Below, piece after piece: positions 35,913 to 43,637 of a stretch of DNA of 43,637 nucleotides (positions within the stretch are counted from its first letter, which is position 1; each line of letters opens with the position of its first letter). The translations under genes and the position numbers were made by a program. The notes beneath the pieces are model-generated. The model searched no databases, was not told the DNA's origin, and saw nothing but the letters and a program-made list of their open reading frames with translations. This stretch comes from Acidobacteriaceae bacterium (GTDB taxonomy: Bacteria > Acidobacteriota > Terriglobia > Terriglobales > Acidobacteriaceae): NCBI GenBank assembly GCA_025361625.1, contig JANYKL010000149.1, forward strand, positions 1 to 43,637, in the 5' to 3' direction.

Positions 35913-36648
35913 CCGCAATATTTGCTGTGGAACTCGTGTCCGGCGCTTGATAAGGCGCTCGCAAAAATCCGTAAACGCTCACGGCTCCGATGAGAATCAG
36001 CCCGAGAGCCAGAGCGAAACAAACATATCCGAATCGCCGCCGCGCCCTCTCTCCGGTGGTAATGCCCCACTTCGCCGCGAAGAGCCACAATCCGTAGCTG
36101 AAGTGCCACGACGCCGCGATAATTCCAGCGGCATAGAAAATGATCATCCACGGATTTTGAAATTCTCCCTGCACCTTGGCGAAGGCCTGCATCGGATGCG
36201 TCGGCAGATGCACGCCAGAAAAGCGCAGGTGCCACGTGTGCTGCACCATGTAGACGAGCGCTATGATTCCGGTCCAGCGTTGCGAGGTGTAAAGCCAGTT
36301 GCCGCTCCACGGATAACTCGCCACATTCGTTTCACCCTGGTACCAGATGTAGATGCCGTAGAGGCCGTGATAAAGAATCGGAATCCAGATAAAAAATATT
36401 TCGAGAAGAAGCACTCCCGGCAAGCCGTTAAGAAACTCGACCTGCTTTCCGTAGGCGACCGGCCCTTTCCACGCTTCGGCGTTGGAAATGAAATGCTCAA
36501 GGAGAAAAGCGCCAATAGGAATGACGCCGCTCAGGGAATGCAACCGGCGCAGAAGAAACGAGGTGCCTTCTCCTGCGCGCAGCGGCGCCACACCCTTTTT
36601 TACGACATGGGTTGGCGGCGGTGCGGCGGGACTGGCGGTCGATGCCAC
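35905..36648 (-). CDS. sdhC: Succinate dehydrogenase cytochrome b558 subunit
   Basis: 247 residues, five membrane helices. Probable haem ligands: His in RRLHSLSGV, LEHFISN, MVQHTWHLRF and ASWHFSYG, matching the two-haem cytochrome b558 type. It anchors SdhA/B and passes electrons to quinone. First gene of the sdhCAB unit, with 93 bases to sdhA. Confidence 0.94.
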   Translation of the reverse strand: MASTASPAAPPPTHVVKKGVAPLRAGEGTSFLLRRLHSLSGVIPIGAFLLEHFISNAEAWKGPVAYGKQVEFLNGLPGVLLLEIFFIWIPILYHGLYGIYIWYQGETNVASYPWSGNWLYTSQRWTGIIALVYMVQHTWHLRFSGVHLPTHPMQAFAKVQGEFQNPWMIIFYAAGIIAASWHFSYGLWLFAAKWGITTGERARRRFGYVCFALALGLILIGAVSVYGFLRAPYQAPDTSSTANIAVR

Positions 36649-36725
36649 GATGATTGCTCCTTACGATCCGGTGTGATGAACGGCAGAACTAAAACTAACT
36701 AGTATCGGATTCCATGCGAATGGAG

Positions 36726-37352
36726 TCAAGCCGAGGTCGTGCGATACCAATGCAGAAATGCTCGGAACGCTTCACCCCTGTGGCTGAATTGCGCTTTCTT
36801 CTCGGGAGTTAATTCCGCCAGCGTCTTGCCAATTTGAGGAAAATAAAATAATGGGTCGTAGCCAAAGCCATTGTGGCCACGCGGCTCTTCCAGAATAAAT
36901 CCTTCGACCGTGCCTCTAAAAGTCTGCATCGTCTGGCCGTCGCGAGCAACAGCAATCACGCAGACAAATCGCGCCGTGCGTTTTTCGGAAGGGACGGTCA
37001 CCATCTCGCGCAACACTCTTGCATTATTCGCATCGTCGTCGTGAACGGCATTCGCAGCGCGCGACTCCTCAAGGGCGTAGCGCGCGGAGTAAATTCCAGG
37101 TGCGCCGTTAAGCGCGTCGATCTCAAGGCCGGAGTCATCTGCGATCACAAGTTCGTGCGGAGCCGCCTTGCTGTAGGCTTCCGCTTTTTTACGGGCGTTT
37201 TCCTCGAACGTCTTACCATCTTCGACTACCTGCTCGAGCAAACCGAAATTCGGCAGCGTCGCGACCGTAACCCCCTGGGCAGCGGCTGCTCCCACAAAGT
37301 CGCGGACTTTTCCGGCGTTCGAAGTTGCCACGAGAACGGTGTGAGGTTTCAT
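36726..37352 (-). CDS. rdgB: XTP/dITP diphosphatase (RdgB/HAM1)
   Basis: 208 residues from the ATG at 37352; a start at 37436 would overlap the upstream gene by 74 bases. SNAGKVRDF near the N-terminus, DDSGLEIDALNGAPGIYSAR and GHNGFGYDPLFY are diagnostic. Removes non-canonical purine nucleotides such as dITP and XTP. Eleven bases after the upstream membrane protein, suggesting co-transcription. Confidence 0.94.
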   Translation of the reverse strand: MKPHTVLVATSNAGKVRDFVGAAAAQGVTVATLPNFGLLEQVVEDGKTFEENARKKAEAYSKAAPHELVIADDSGLEIDALNGAPGIYSARYALEESRAANAVHDDDANNARVLREMVTVPSEKRTARFVCVIAVARDGQTMQTFRGTVEGFILEEPRGHNGFGYDPLFYFPQIGKTLAELTPEKKAQFSHRGEAFRAFLHWYRTTSA

Positions 37353-37362
37353 GAAATCAATA

Positions 37363-39171
37363 TCAGCTCTGCCAGCTTTGGCGTGGTTGAACTTTCTGGC
37401 CTCTAACGTGAGTGGCATAAATCCAGGCGCCCGCAATGATCAAGAGGCTGATCAGCGAAATGATCATTCCGATGATGCGGTCGTTGCTTCTGCGAAAGCG
37501 TATTCGCACGTCGTTTTCTCCTCTCGAAATTGGAAGCGACATCAATCCAGTTGCCTCCGTGCTCGCGCTCCCAACAACCTTGCCATTCACCGAAACCTCC
37601 CACGCCGGATAATTAAAAAGCCTGACCACTATGTTCATCGGCTTTTTTGACGGAACTGTAAAGTGAATTCTTTCGGCTTGCCATTCAATAATCTTGCTCG
37701 GCAATGCGCGTCCCGATTCGTCGCTGACGCGAGCAATATCTCGCTTTAGTTCGGAGGCGTCCGCGCCCGCGGGGACATATTCTCCAGTACCTTCGTAGCC
37801 CGTGCCATTTTCCATGAAGTCGCTCATCTCGCGGATGTCGGCAGCCGTGTCCCACCATGGCGGTTGCGTCAGGTGGCCGGCAGTCAGCAACGTCAGCAGG
37901 AGCAGTCCGCACACAAGCAATCTCGGGAACCAGCGTCTGGTGGCCATCGCCAACAGCATCGCAAGCGCCGCATTCAAGCAAAGCAGCCAGCGGAAGGGAA
38001 GCTGCACGTACCGCAACTTTGGTAAATGCTGCCACACTGGATTGGTCTGTGACAGCATGAGGAAGCCACTGCCCAAGCCCCACATCGAGAAAAGCAACCA
38101 TCCCGTGGAGGCGGATTTGATAGTCGTCCCAGGCACCGGCCCGGCAAGCGCAGAGCGGTTCCGTCGCGCGCGATAAATCCGAGACTGCGCGACCGCGAGA
38201 CAGAGCGCAAGTATTTCGGCCGAAGCCAAAACCGAAACCAGAGCATTAAAGCGGTTGTGATCCGGATCCTGGATGGTCGTGAATAAAAAATTGTCTTGTG
38301 GGCGCACTCCTGGAGACAAAACCTCGCTGATATTGACCCAACGCTGCTCGTAGATGGCCGGCAGAAGATAGAACCCGACGAGTCCCATTGCCATCACAAT
38401 CGCGCCAGCGGTTGCCAGCAGGGGGCGCGAGAGTTCCTGCACCCAGGCGACGTCCGAAGATATTCGCTTGCGCACGACGAGTCGCAGGGCGAAAAATACC
38501 GCAAGCGCCGCCACTGAATAATGGATCATGACGGCCGCCGGCAGATTGGTTAACCAGGCCGCCGTCAAGGCGAGAGTCAAGCCGACGGCTGAAGCCGCAA
38601 ATTCACGTGGCGCCACGCCGCCTTTTGACTCAAGATCACCCTCCGCAATCATGCTCTGTTGCTCAAGCGAAGCATTGTTAAGGCGCACCACGTAGAGCAA
38701 GACTAGCGGTATAACCGCGCCAGCCAGCAGTTCCGCGAATGCGCTCCGCCAATAAACGATTAAGAGATGGTAGGGATTGAGCGCATAAAACATCGCCGCG
38801 AACATCGCATCTTTTTTTCGCAACCATTGGCGCGCCAGGCGATACATGCTCAAGCCGGCAAGCGTCAGTACCCCCCAGCAATAGACGCCGGGCACGACGC
38901 TCCAGGGAAGAACCGACCCTAGCGCCGCGCCGATCGTCCATGAAGCAGGCGGATAAAACAAGAATCGAGGGTCGCCGTAACCCCAGTTTGCAAGTGCTGC
39001 CCATCGCGGAAAAGCCACGCCATGTTTCCATTGGCTAGCTACATCCATCCACGAATAAACATGAAATTCAAAGTCGTGCCCCGACGGATTGCCATACCAA
39101 AAAAAAGGAGCGACAGCTAGCAAGCAGATTCCTGCCAGCACCAAGGCGCGCGCAGTGGGCTTCTTAAACAA
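37363..39171 (-). CDS. Large polytopic membrane protein, PTPS-related (PF10131) GT-C type
   Basis: 602 residues with about 12 hydrophobic segments. N-terminal loop GNPSGHDFEFHVYSWMDVAS and WGYGDPRFLFYPPASW fit the membrane 6-pyruvoyl-tetrahydropterin-synthase-related domain family. NPYHLLIVYWRSAFAELLAG is the second conserved block. The C-terminal beta-rich part (about 470-570, with LFNYPAWEVSVNGKVV) is periplasmic. Despite the family name these proteins are probably GT-C transferases acting on lipid-linked sugars; substrate unknown. Confidence 0.85.
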   Translation of the reverse strand: MFKKPTARALVLAGICLLAVAPFFWYGNPSGHDFEFHVYSWMDVASQWKHGVAFPRWAALANWGYGDPRFLFYPPASWTIGAALGSVLPWSVVPGVYCWGVLTLAGLSMYRLARQWLRKKDAMFAAMFYALNPYHLLIVYWRSAFAELLAGAVIPLVLLYVVRLNNASLEQQSMIAEGDLESKGGVAPREFAASAVGLTLALTAAWLTNLPAAVMIHYSVAALAVFFALRLVVRKRISSDVAWVQELSRPLLATAGAIVMAMGLVGFYLLPAIYEQRWVNISEVLSPGVRPQDNFLFTTIQDPDHNRFNALVSVLASAEILALCLAVAQSRIYRARRNRSALAGPVPGTTIKSASTGWLLFSMWGLGSGFLMLSQTNPVWQHLPKLRYVQLPFRWLLCLNAALAMLLAMATRRWFPRLLVCGLLLLTLLTAGHLTQPPWWDTAADIREMSDFMENGTGYEGTGEYVPAGADASELKRDIARVSDESGRALPSKIIEWQAERIHFTVPSKKPMNIVVRLFNYPAWEVSVNGKVVGSASTEATGLMSLPISRGENDVRIRFRRSNDRIIGMIISLISLLIIAGAWIYATHVRGQKVQPRQSWQS

Positions 39172-39377
39172 TCGTTCGGTGTTCTTCCTTATGTCGGGCT
39201 TGCGGGCTCACAAGCTCAAAGTGACCACCCCCGGCGACCGGAAGCGATCAGCAATTCTATTGCATGGCCAACGAGAGAGGGTGAGCCGCGGAAGGAAGCA
39301 GCGACTTCATCGTGGGTTAAATCGTGAGGGCGGGAGCGCTAGGGACAAAGTCCTAAGACTTGGAAGGTTCGAGCAAA

Positions 39378-40517
39378 CTATTCGCTGACGCTGACGGCCG
39401 TACGCTGGCGATGCAGTTCGGAAAGAAATTCCTCTTCTTCGAGCGAACTGCCAGAGCGCAACAACTCAAGCAAAGGATCGTCCTCTTCGCGGCCTTCGTC
39501 CCCAACCAATTTCAGGTCGGCTCCGGCCGCGACGAGCGAGCGTGGAGAAGTCTCAAGCTCCGGAGTAACTCCCGGCTGGGCAGTTAAGAAATTGATAAAT
39601 TCGCCCACCGTCTTGCGTTGTTCTTCAGTGCGGCTGGGGAACTCGATGCCCATGCCGCGACCGGGATGCATCACTCGCACCAGGCCCTCGGCATGAATTT
39701 CCATGCCTGAAGCGCGCAGGCAAAGATCAACCGCCGAAGATTGAGGAAACGGCGAATTGGTTTGGACGTAACAGCCGCCCAAACTAAGATCCGTTAATTG
39801 GCAATGAGTGACGGCTCCGGCTTCATCCGGAATAGCGTCCTGCAAGTGCGACCCGAGCCAGGCGGCCATACTCTCACGCATCTTGGCGTCCAAATCGAGA
39901 AAACGCAACCCGATTTGGCCGTTGGCAGTGGCCCAAGCGACCTCAGTGCTGCTTTCGATTCCACGGCTCGCTTCTGGCAGTTGAAACGTCACTTGAGCGA
40001 GTGTGCCGCGTTGCAGTGGCTTAGCTGCGAGTACATCCATGCCGCCCACGCTTAGGTCGAGCAGTATTCCCTCAACCTCCTCAGCGTCCCCGACCTTAAG
40101 TGAAACGGGAGCCTGAACCGCGACTCGCATGGTCTGCCGACGTTCGCGCTTTAAGAGAGACGTTGCCGCCCGCAGCGTATTCTGTGTCTGGTCGAACGAA
40201 AGCGGTTTTACGAGAATAAAATGCGCCCCAGCTCCGAGAATCTTGCGAATGGCAGAAGAATCCTGCAGCAGCGCCACGGTGACTGGAGCCTTAAGATCCG
40301 GTCCGGCAAGCTTCTGGCAGGCCTCGAGCATCGAATTAGCGCCCTCGGGATCGTCGAAGTCGACGATGACCTGGTCGTAACGACGCTCCGTCAAGCGAGC
40401 CATGGCCACGTCGGCGGCGTTGAGCCGCTCAACCGCCACCCCAAGATGCGCCTGGACCTTTATGAGGGTCTCAGCCGCAACGTCGTCCTTCGATACTAGA
40501 AGTGCCTGCAAGATCAT
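39378..40517 (-). CDS. REC-PilZ-PilZ protein, likely c-di-GMP responsive
   Basis: 379 residues. Receiver-like domain (1-115): acidic pair near D11-D12, acceptor Asp53 (VIVDFDD), Lys104 in LVKPLS. PilZ 1 (about 123-215) has R127-x-x-x-R131 and D154-x-S156-x-x-G159, the c-di-GMP binding residues. PilZ 2 (about 235-330) keeps D243-x-S245-x-x-G248 but lacks RxxxR and may not bind. The C-terminal 50 residues are acidic with a Glu run. Encoded 32 bases after a small coiled-coil protein. Confidence 0.85.
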   Translation of the reverse strand: MILQALLVSKDDVAAETLIKVQAHLGVAVERLNAADVAMARLTERRYDQVIVDFDDPEGANSMLEACQKLAGPDLKAPVTVALLQDSSAIRKILGAGAHFILVKPLSFDQTQNTLRAATSLLKRERRQTMRVAVQAPVSLKVGDAEEVEGILLDLSVGGMDVLAAKPLQRGTLAQVTFQLPEASRGIESSTEVAWATANGQIGLRFLDLDAKMRESMAAWLGSHLQDAIPDEAGAVTHCQLTDLSLGGCYVQTNSPFPQSSAVDLCLRASGMEIHAEGLVRVMHPGRGMGIEFPSRTEEQRKTVGEFINFLTAQPGVTPELETSPRSLVAAGADLKLVGDEGREEDDPLLELLRSGSSLEEEEFLSELHRQRTAVSVSE

Positions 40518-40549
40518 TGACTGTGTCTCCCTGCCTTAATGCCGCTGTA

Positions 40550-40807
40550 TTACGGCCAGCGAGGAGTCGTATTGCGTGCCGCCTTCGGCGCCGATGACGA
40601 CTGTGCACCGGCTTTGGCCGACATCGCGCCCGAGTTCTCGTCATCAACCTCTGCGAGAACGGCGCTATCGTCTTCATTGTCATTTTCGGCGAGCAGCGGA
40701 GCTACTTCGCGCAGTTTTTCGGCTGCCTGCTGCAACATTTCAATCTGTTTTCCGAGCTGCGCGTACTGCGCCTGCTTCCTTCGCAACACCTCATGGATGT
40801 CTTTCAT
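40550..40807 (-). CDS. Small coiled-coil protein upstream of the PilZ gene
   Basis: 85 residues from the ATG at 40807, which has GGGGGA four bases upstream; the longer frame to 40852 lacks this. Residues 1-35 (HEVLRRKQAQYAQLGKQIEM then LQQAAEKLREVAPLL) are heptad-like coiled coil; the rest is acidic and Ala/Ser-rich. No recognised domain. Its closeness to the REC-PilZ-PilZ gene (32 bases) suggests a partner or adaptor. Confidence 0.6.
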   Translation of the reverse strand: MKDIHEVLRRKQAQYAQLGKQIEMLQQAAEKLREVAPLLAENDNEDDSAVLAEVDDENSGAMSAKAGAQSSSAPKAARNTTPRWP

Positions 40808-40983
40808 GTGTCCCCCTAGGCCCAATCTAGGTTCGTATAAGCCGATGGTCAACGTGAAAGGAACATGGCGGGATTACTCAGGTAATCCACTGCGGCGTGC
40901 AGCTATGACTGTTTTCGAAGCCCGTCGAAGGGAGGCTTTTTGGCTTGGTGCCGTCCACGCTTACCCGCGCCAGTAGGCAGCGT

Positions 40984-41014
40984 AAAAATCAAAAGCCCCG
41001 CCTTTCGGCAGGGC
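40984..41014 (-). terminator. Rho-independent terminator of the PEP-CTERM gene
   Basis: On the minus strand a GC-rich stem (arms 41014-41008 and 41001-40995, GCCCTGC with GCGGGGC, one mismatch or wobble) and GAAA-like loop is followed by T-rich sequence (complement of AAAAATCAAAA, 40984-40994). It lies 38 bases past the stop at 41053. Confidence 0.85.
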
Positions 41015-41052
41015 TCTGAGTGAGTGTGTTGACGGTGGTAGGTGTAAATGCG

Positions 41053-41652
41053 TTATGCGCGCATCAGCTTACGACGGAACATGCCGGCGATGCCGACCAA
41101 TCCCGTTCCAAGAAGCCCGAGTGTTCCAGGCTCTGGAGCCTCGACACTGGAGCTCCCAGCGCCAATATGACCGATTCCACCTGCCCACTGTGCGTTGGTG
41201 CTGTACAGGGTCTCCGTCGTCATCCCAGTCACGAGATGGCCGTTATACATGCCTTGAATCTGCCCAGTCAGCGTCCACACAACACTGTGAGGCAGCTGGG
41301 AGACGAGCTTCAAGGTAATTGGACCAACAAAGCTGCCGGTGAAAATCGTGCCGCGCGGCTGCCCGTATTTACCCATCGAAGTGATGGTAAAGGTCGATCC
41401 GACTGAAGAAAGCGTTCCCCCGGTGGCCCAGGAGCCAGAGGTCAAGCCGCCGGTGGTGAAGTTAACGTAGCCAAGATCGTGCCCCTTTGGAGCAGTGATT
41501 CCGTTAAAAGACATCAATTCCGAACCTTTCGAGACAATGCCCGAGTTCGAAACTGAGATTGTGCCGTACTGATTGGTGAGCGTGATCGTTCCCGCCCACG
41601 CGCCTAACGGCAGTGCCAACGCCAGAATTGCCAAAACTACCACTCGCCTCAT
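41053..41652 (-). CDS. PEP-CTERM sorted exported protein
   Basis: 199 residues. Signal peptide MRRVVVLAILALALPLGAWA. Body beta-rich, Gly/Thr/Ser-rich and without a recognised enzyme domain. C-terminus: APEPGTLGLLGTGLVGIAGM followed by FRRKL, that is PEP motif, hydrophobic helix, and Arg cluster, the PEP-CTERM signal recognised by an exosortase. Such proteins go with exopolysaccharide production. GGAGG nine bases before the ATG; terminator downstream. No exosortase gene is in this window. Confidence 0.9.
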   Translation of the reverse strand: MRRVVVLAILALALPLGAWAGTITLTNQYGTISVSNSGIVSKGSELMSFNGITAPKGHDLGYVNFTTGGLTSGSWATGGTLSSVGSTFTITSMGKYGQPRGTIFTGSFVGPITLKLVSQLPHSVVWTLTGQIQGMYNGHLVTGMTTETLYSTNAQWAGGIGHIGAGSSSVEAPEPGTLGLLGTGLVGIAGMFRRKLMRA

Positions 41653-41895
41653 TTGTAAATTCCTCCAAAATTTCTTACTTCCCCAGAAACTGGTAGGGGG
41701 CTGGTTCGCGTCCCACCAAATGTCGCCGGTCTATCTAAAGCACTTTCTATTCCATAGTACGAAAGAACTTGTAGTCCATTGCTATCAATACCTTATGGAT
41801 ATGAAACCCGGTGCTTTTAGCAGTCTGTATGCAACAAGGTGCACAGTCGCAAAACGCAGTGGCATTGACTCCTAAGGTATTCACTTTAGTACATA

Positions 41896-41931
41896 CAGGG
41901 GAAACCCTGTAGCCCACTACTTTCGTAGTCG
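41896..41931. promoter_or_regulatory. Two adjacent dyads upstream of the PEP-CTERM gene
   Basis: TACAGGGGAAACCCTGTA (41896-41913) is a perfect 7-base-pair inverted repeat around GAAA. Five bases on, ACTACTTTCGTAGT (41918-41931) is a perfect 5-base-pair inverted repeat around TTTC, extended by flanking GCC/GGC with one mismatch. Both lie about 245-280 bases upstream of the PEP-CTERM ATG, in the 372-base gap shared with the threonine dehydratase. Candidate operator pair or transcript hairpins; a third dyad, GTGACAGGTCAC, is at 41968-41979. Nothing else coding is visible in 41653-42024. Confidence 0.55.
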
Positions 41932-42024
41932 GCCGTTTGGCGCGAGCCTTTAAAACTAACACCGTTTGTGACAGGTCACTATTGCCTAAATTGGTTCGCC
42001 TTTGGAGTCTGCAACCCTTGGAAA

Positions 42025-42996
42025 TCAGGTTTTCAACTTCGGAAACAAAGCTGGGTCCAGGTTGCCGCCGCTCACGATCGCCACGTTGACCGATCTGTCA
42101 GGCAATTGAGACCTTCGGAAGAGGAATGCCGCTGCCGCCACCGCCCCGCTCGGCTCCGCCAGGGTCTTCGTATTTGAACCGAGAACACGCATCGCCTCTC
42201 CAATCTCCTCCTCCGTCACCGTCACTATGTCGTCCACGTAGGCTTGGATGTGCTTGAAATTCTGGGCCCCGACGCTTTGCGTTCGAAGGCCATCGGCGAT
42301 GGTTTGGGAAACCAATCCCACCGGGGACGAGACGACATGGCCGCTGCGCAGGCTGGCCTGGGCGTCCGATGCAAGTTCAGGCTCCACTCCGATCACCTTT
42401 ACGCGCGAGCCCGAACCAGAATCAGCGCTCAGTTTGATCGCCGCAGCCACGCCGCTGATCAGTCCTCCGCCTCCGACCGGCACCAGCACCGTTCCAACTC
42501 CGGGCAAATCCTCAAGAATTTCGAGTCCGACCGTCCCTTGGCCGGCGATGATCTTTTCATCGTCGTACGGAGGAACGATGGCGTATCCGTACTGTGTGGC
42601 TAGTTCCTCGGCACGAAGCCGCCGCTCTTCACTCCCCGGACCGACAAGGACGATCTCAGCTCCGAGCTTGGCTGTGGCCTCGATCTTGTTCTTAGGAGCA
42701 TTACCCGGCATCACGATCACCGCCTTCGTCCCCATCGCCCGCGCGGCGTACGCGACTCCCTGGCCGTGGTTGCCGCTGGAGTAAGAAATCACACCGCGGC
42801 CCCGCTCTTCTGCAGTGAGGGAGGCGACTTTGTTGTAGGCTCCGCGTAACTTGAAGGCGCCAATCGGCTGCAGATTTTCAAGTTTAAGAAAGAGTTTGCG
42901 CGGATCGTCACTTGTCGTCCACTCAAACAGAGGAGTGCGAACAGCAATGCCTTGCAGCAAAGTTTGGGCAGCAAGTATGTCGGCTAGAGTCACCAT
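42025..42996 (-). CDS. Threonine/serine dehydratase-like fold-II PLP enzyme
   Basis: 323 residues. PLP Lys in GAFKLRGAYNK, phosphate-binding SSGNHGQGVA and glycine loop GGGGLISGVA. Length without a C-terminal ACT domain fits catabolic threonine dehydratase (TdcB-like) or serine racemase rather than biosynthetic, feedback-regulated IlvA. Produces 2-oxobutyrate or pyruvate plus ammonia. 372-base gap downstream to the PEP-CTERM gene, 125-base gap upstream to RNase J. Confidence 0.9.
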   Translation of the reverse strand: MVTLADILAAQTLLQGIAVRTPLFEWTTSDDPRKLFLKLENLQPIGAFKLRGAYNKVASLTAEERGRGVISYSSGNHGQGVAYAARAMGTKAVIVMPGNAPKNKIEATAKLGAEIVLVGPGSEERRLRAEELATQYGYAIVPPYDDEKIIAGQGTVGLEILEDLPGVGTVLVPVGGGGLISGVAAAIKLSADSGSGSRVKVIGVEPELASDAQASLRSGHVVSSPVGLVSQTIADGLRTQSVGAQNFKHIQAYVDDIVTVTEEEIGEAMRVLGSNTKTLAEPSGAVAAAAFLFRRSQLPDRSVNVAIVSGGNLDPALFPKLKT

Positions 42997-43121
42997 TGAA
43001 CCACCAAAACGTAGGACATCATATGCTAGCGCAACCGAACATTCACGCCCTGGGCGCCAGGCATAACCACTGGCTTATTTCGTCAGATGAAACTCGATGG
43101 GCAAGGATAAGGATCTTGAAG

Positions 43122-43637
43122 CTAGATCTCTAAGATCACCGGCATGATCAGCGGTCGGCGTTGCGTCTGCCGCGAAATGTAGCGCTTCAGATCAGTGCGA
43201 ATTTTTTCTTTGATGACTCCGTAATCCGCTTTCTCTTCGGCGCTTGAAGCGTCGAGCGTCTCCGTCACAATTTCTTTGATACGCGCCGTAACCCCGTCCT
43301 CACCCGGATTGAAGCCGCGCGTCACGATCTCGGGTGAAGCCTCGACTCGCCCGGTTAGCTTGTTGATGGCAATGACCGGCATCACGAATCCGTCTTCGCT
43401 GAGATGGCGGCGATCTTTGATGACGATGTCTTCGACCACGTCCGTGCGCGATCCGGAATCGATGCACACACGACCGACGTTGACTCGCCCCGCTTTGCGT
43501 GCGCCGTGTTCGTCGATTTCGAGAACGTCGCCGCTCTCGATCAACATCACCTTGCCGACCGCTCCCGTCATCGCTCCGGCTAACTCGGCGTGCAGCTTGA
43601 GTTGGCGATATTCCCCGTGGATGGGAATGAAATATTT
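43122..43637 (-). CDS. rnj: Ribonuclease J, C-terminal part
   Basis: 171 residues visible; the N-terminus is beyond position 43637. The frame is open to the edge. It begins KYFIPIHGEYRQLKLHAELA, the signature of the RNase J beta-CASP region, followed by DIVIKDRRHLSEDG and a C-terminal domain with RGFNPGEDGVT and RRPLIMPVILEI. RNase J is a 5-prime exo- and endoribonuclease for mRNA decay and rRNA maturation. Confidence 0.94.
   Translation of the reverse strand, partial: KYFIPIHGEYRQLKLHAELAGAMTGAVGKVMLIESGDVLEIDEHGARKAGRVNVGRVCIDSGSRTDVVEDIVIKDRRHLSEDGFVMPVIAINKLTGRVEASPEIVTRGFNPGEDGVTARIKEIVTETLDASSAEEKADYGVIKEKIRTDLKRYISRQTQRRPLIMPVILEI

Overview
The window looks like chromosomal DNA of an Acidobacteriota (Terriglobia, Koribacter-like) bacterium. 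This is inferred from the mix of genes rather than from any rRNA: a Tad/Flp pilus locus, a two-subunit 2-oxoacid:ferredoxin oxidoreductase, a Bacillus-type single-anchor succinate dehydrogenase, a PEP-CTERM exported protein, a DUF5715-like exported protein, UBP-type zinc finger and EgtB/EgtD genes. There is no rRNA, tRNA, CRISPR, phage or insertion sequence that I can support. Base composition and gene spacing look uniform, so I see no obvious island.

Layout. 1-5786 (minus strand): Tad pilus operon read flp, cpaB, cpaC, cpaE, cpaF, tadB; tadB runs off the left edge. 5978-9977: three large membrane proteins, one minus and two plus, of the GT-C/GT87 kind, divergent around a 38-base gap. 10032-13150: an FHA-GAF-PP2C phosphatase and a CPA2-type cation/proton antiporter. 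13330-16246: korA-korB. 16352-21642 (minus): zinc alcohol dehydrogenase, a small acidic orphan, a YtxH/helix-hairpin-helix protein, a YceI protein, a class III aminotransferase and an exported MBL-fold hydrolase. 22073-26072 (plus, with one small minus gene): egtB-egtD, a small membrane protein, a UBP zinc finger and an SDR. 26351-43637 (all minus): mdh, icd, two cyclophilins (one cytosolic, one exported), M19 dipeptidase, a P-loop kinase, a DUF5715/M15-like exported protein, sdhCAB, rdgB, a PTPS-related membrane protein, a REC-PilZ-PilZ protein with a small coiled-coil partner, a PEP-CTERM protein, a threonine dehydratase-like enzyme, and the C-terminal part of RNase J.

How the genes work together. 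Four TCA-cycle functions lie within 24 kb (2-oxoacid:ferredoxin oxidoreductase, malate dehydrogenase, isocitrate dehydrogenase, succinate dehydrogenase), suggesting a TCA cycle that uses a ferredoxin-linked oxidoreductase at the 2-oxoglutarate step. Surface functions (Tad pilus, GT-C membrane enzymes, PEP-CTERM protein, PilZ protein) point to attachment and exopolysaccharide control. EgtB plus EgtD without egtA or egtC nearby fits the short ergothioneine route that uses cysteine directly.

The most unusual signal is not a gene. Short tandem duplications with periods of about 11-16 bases (often exactly 12), and one of 21, sit at the ends or just upstream of many genes. In at least three genes (mdh, icd, sdhC) a repeat copy contains the stop codon, and at mdh five copies of a stop-carrying unit follow one another at spacings of 12, 12, 12 and 11. 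A four-copy 16-base array precedes egtB. Two more duplications (15-base) are in frame inside egtB and the dipeptidase tail.
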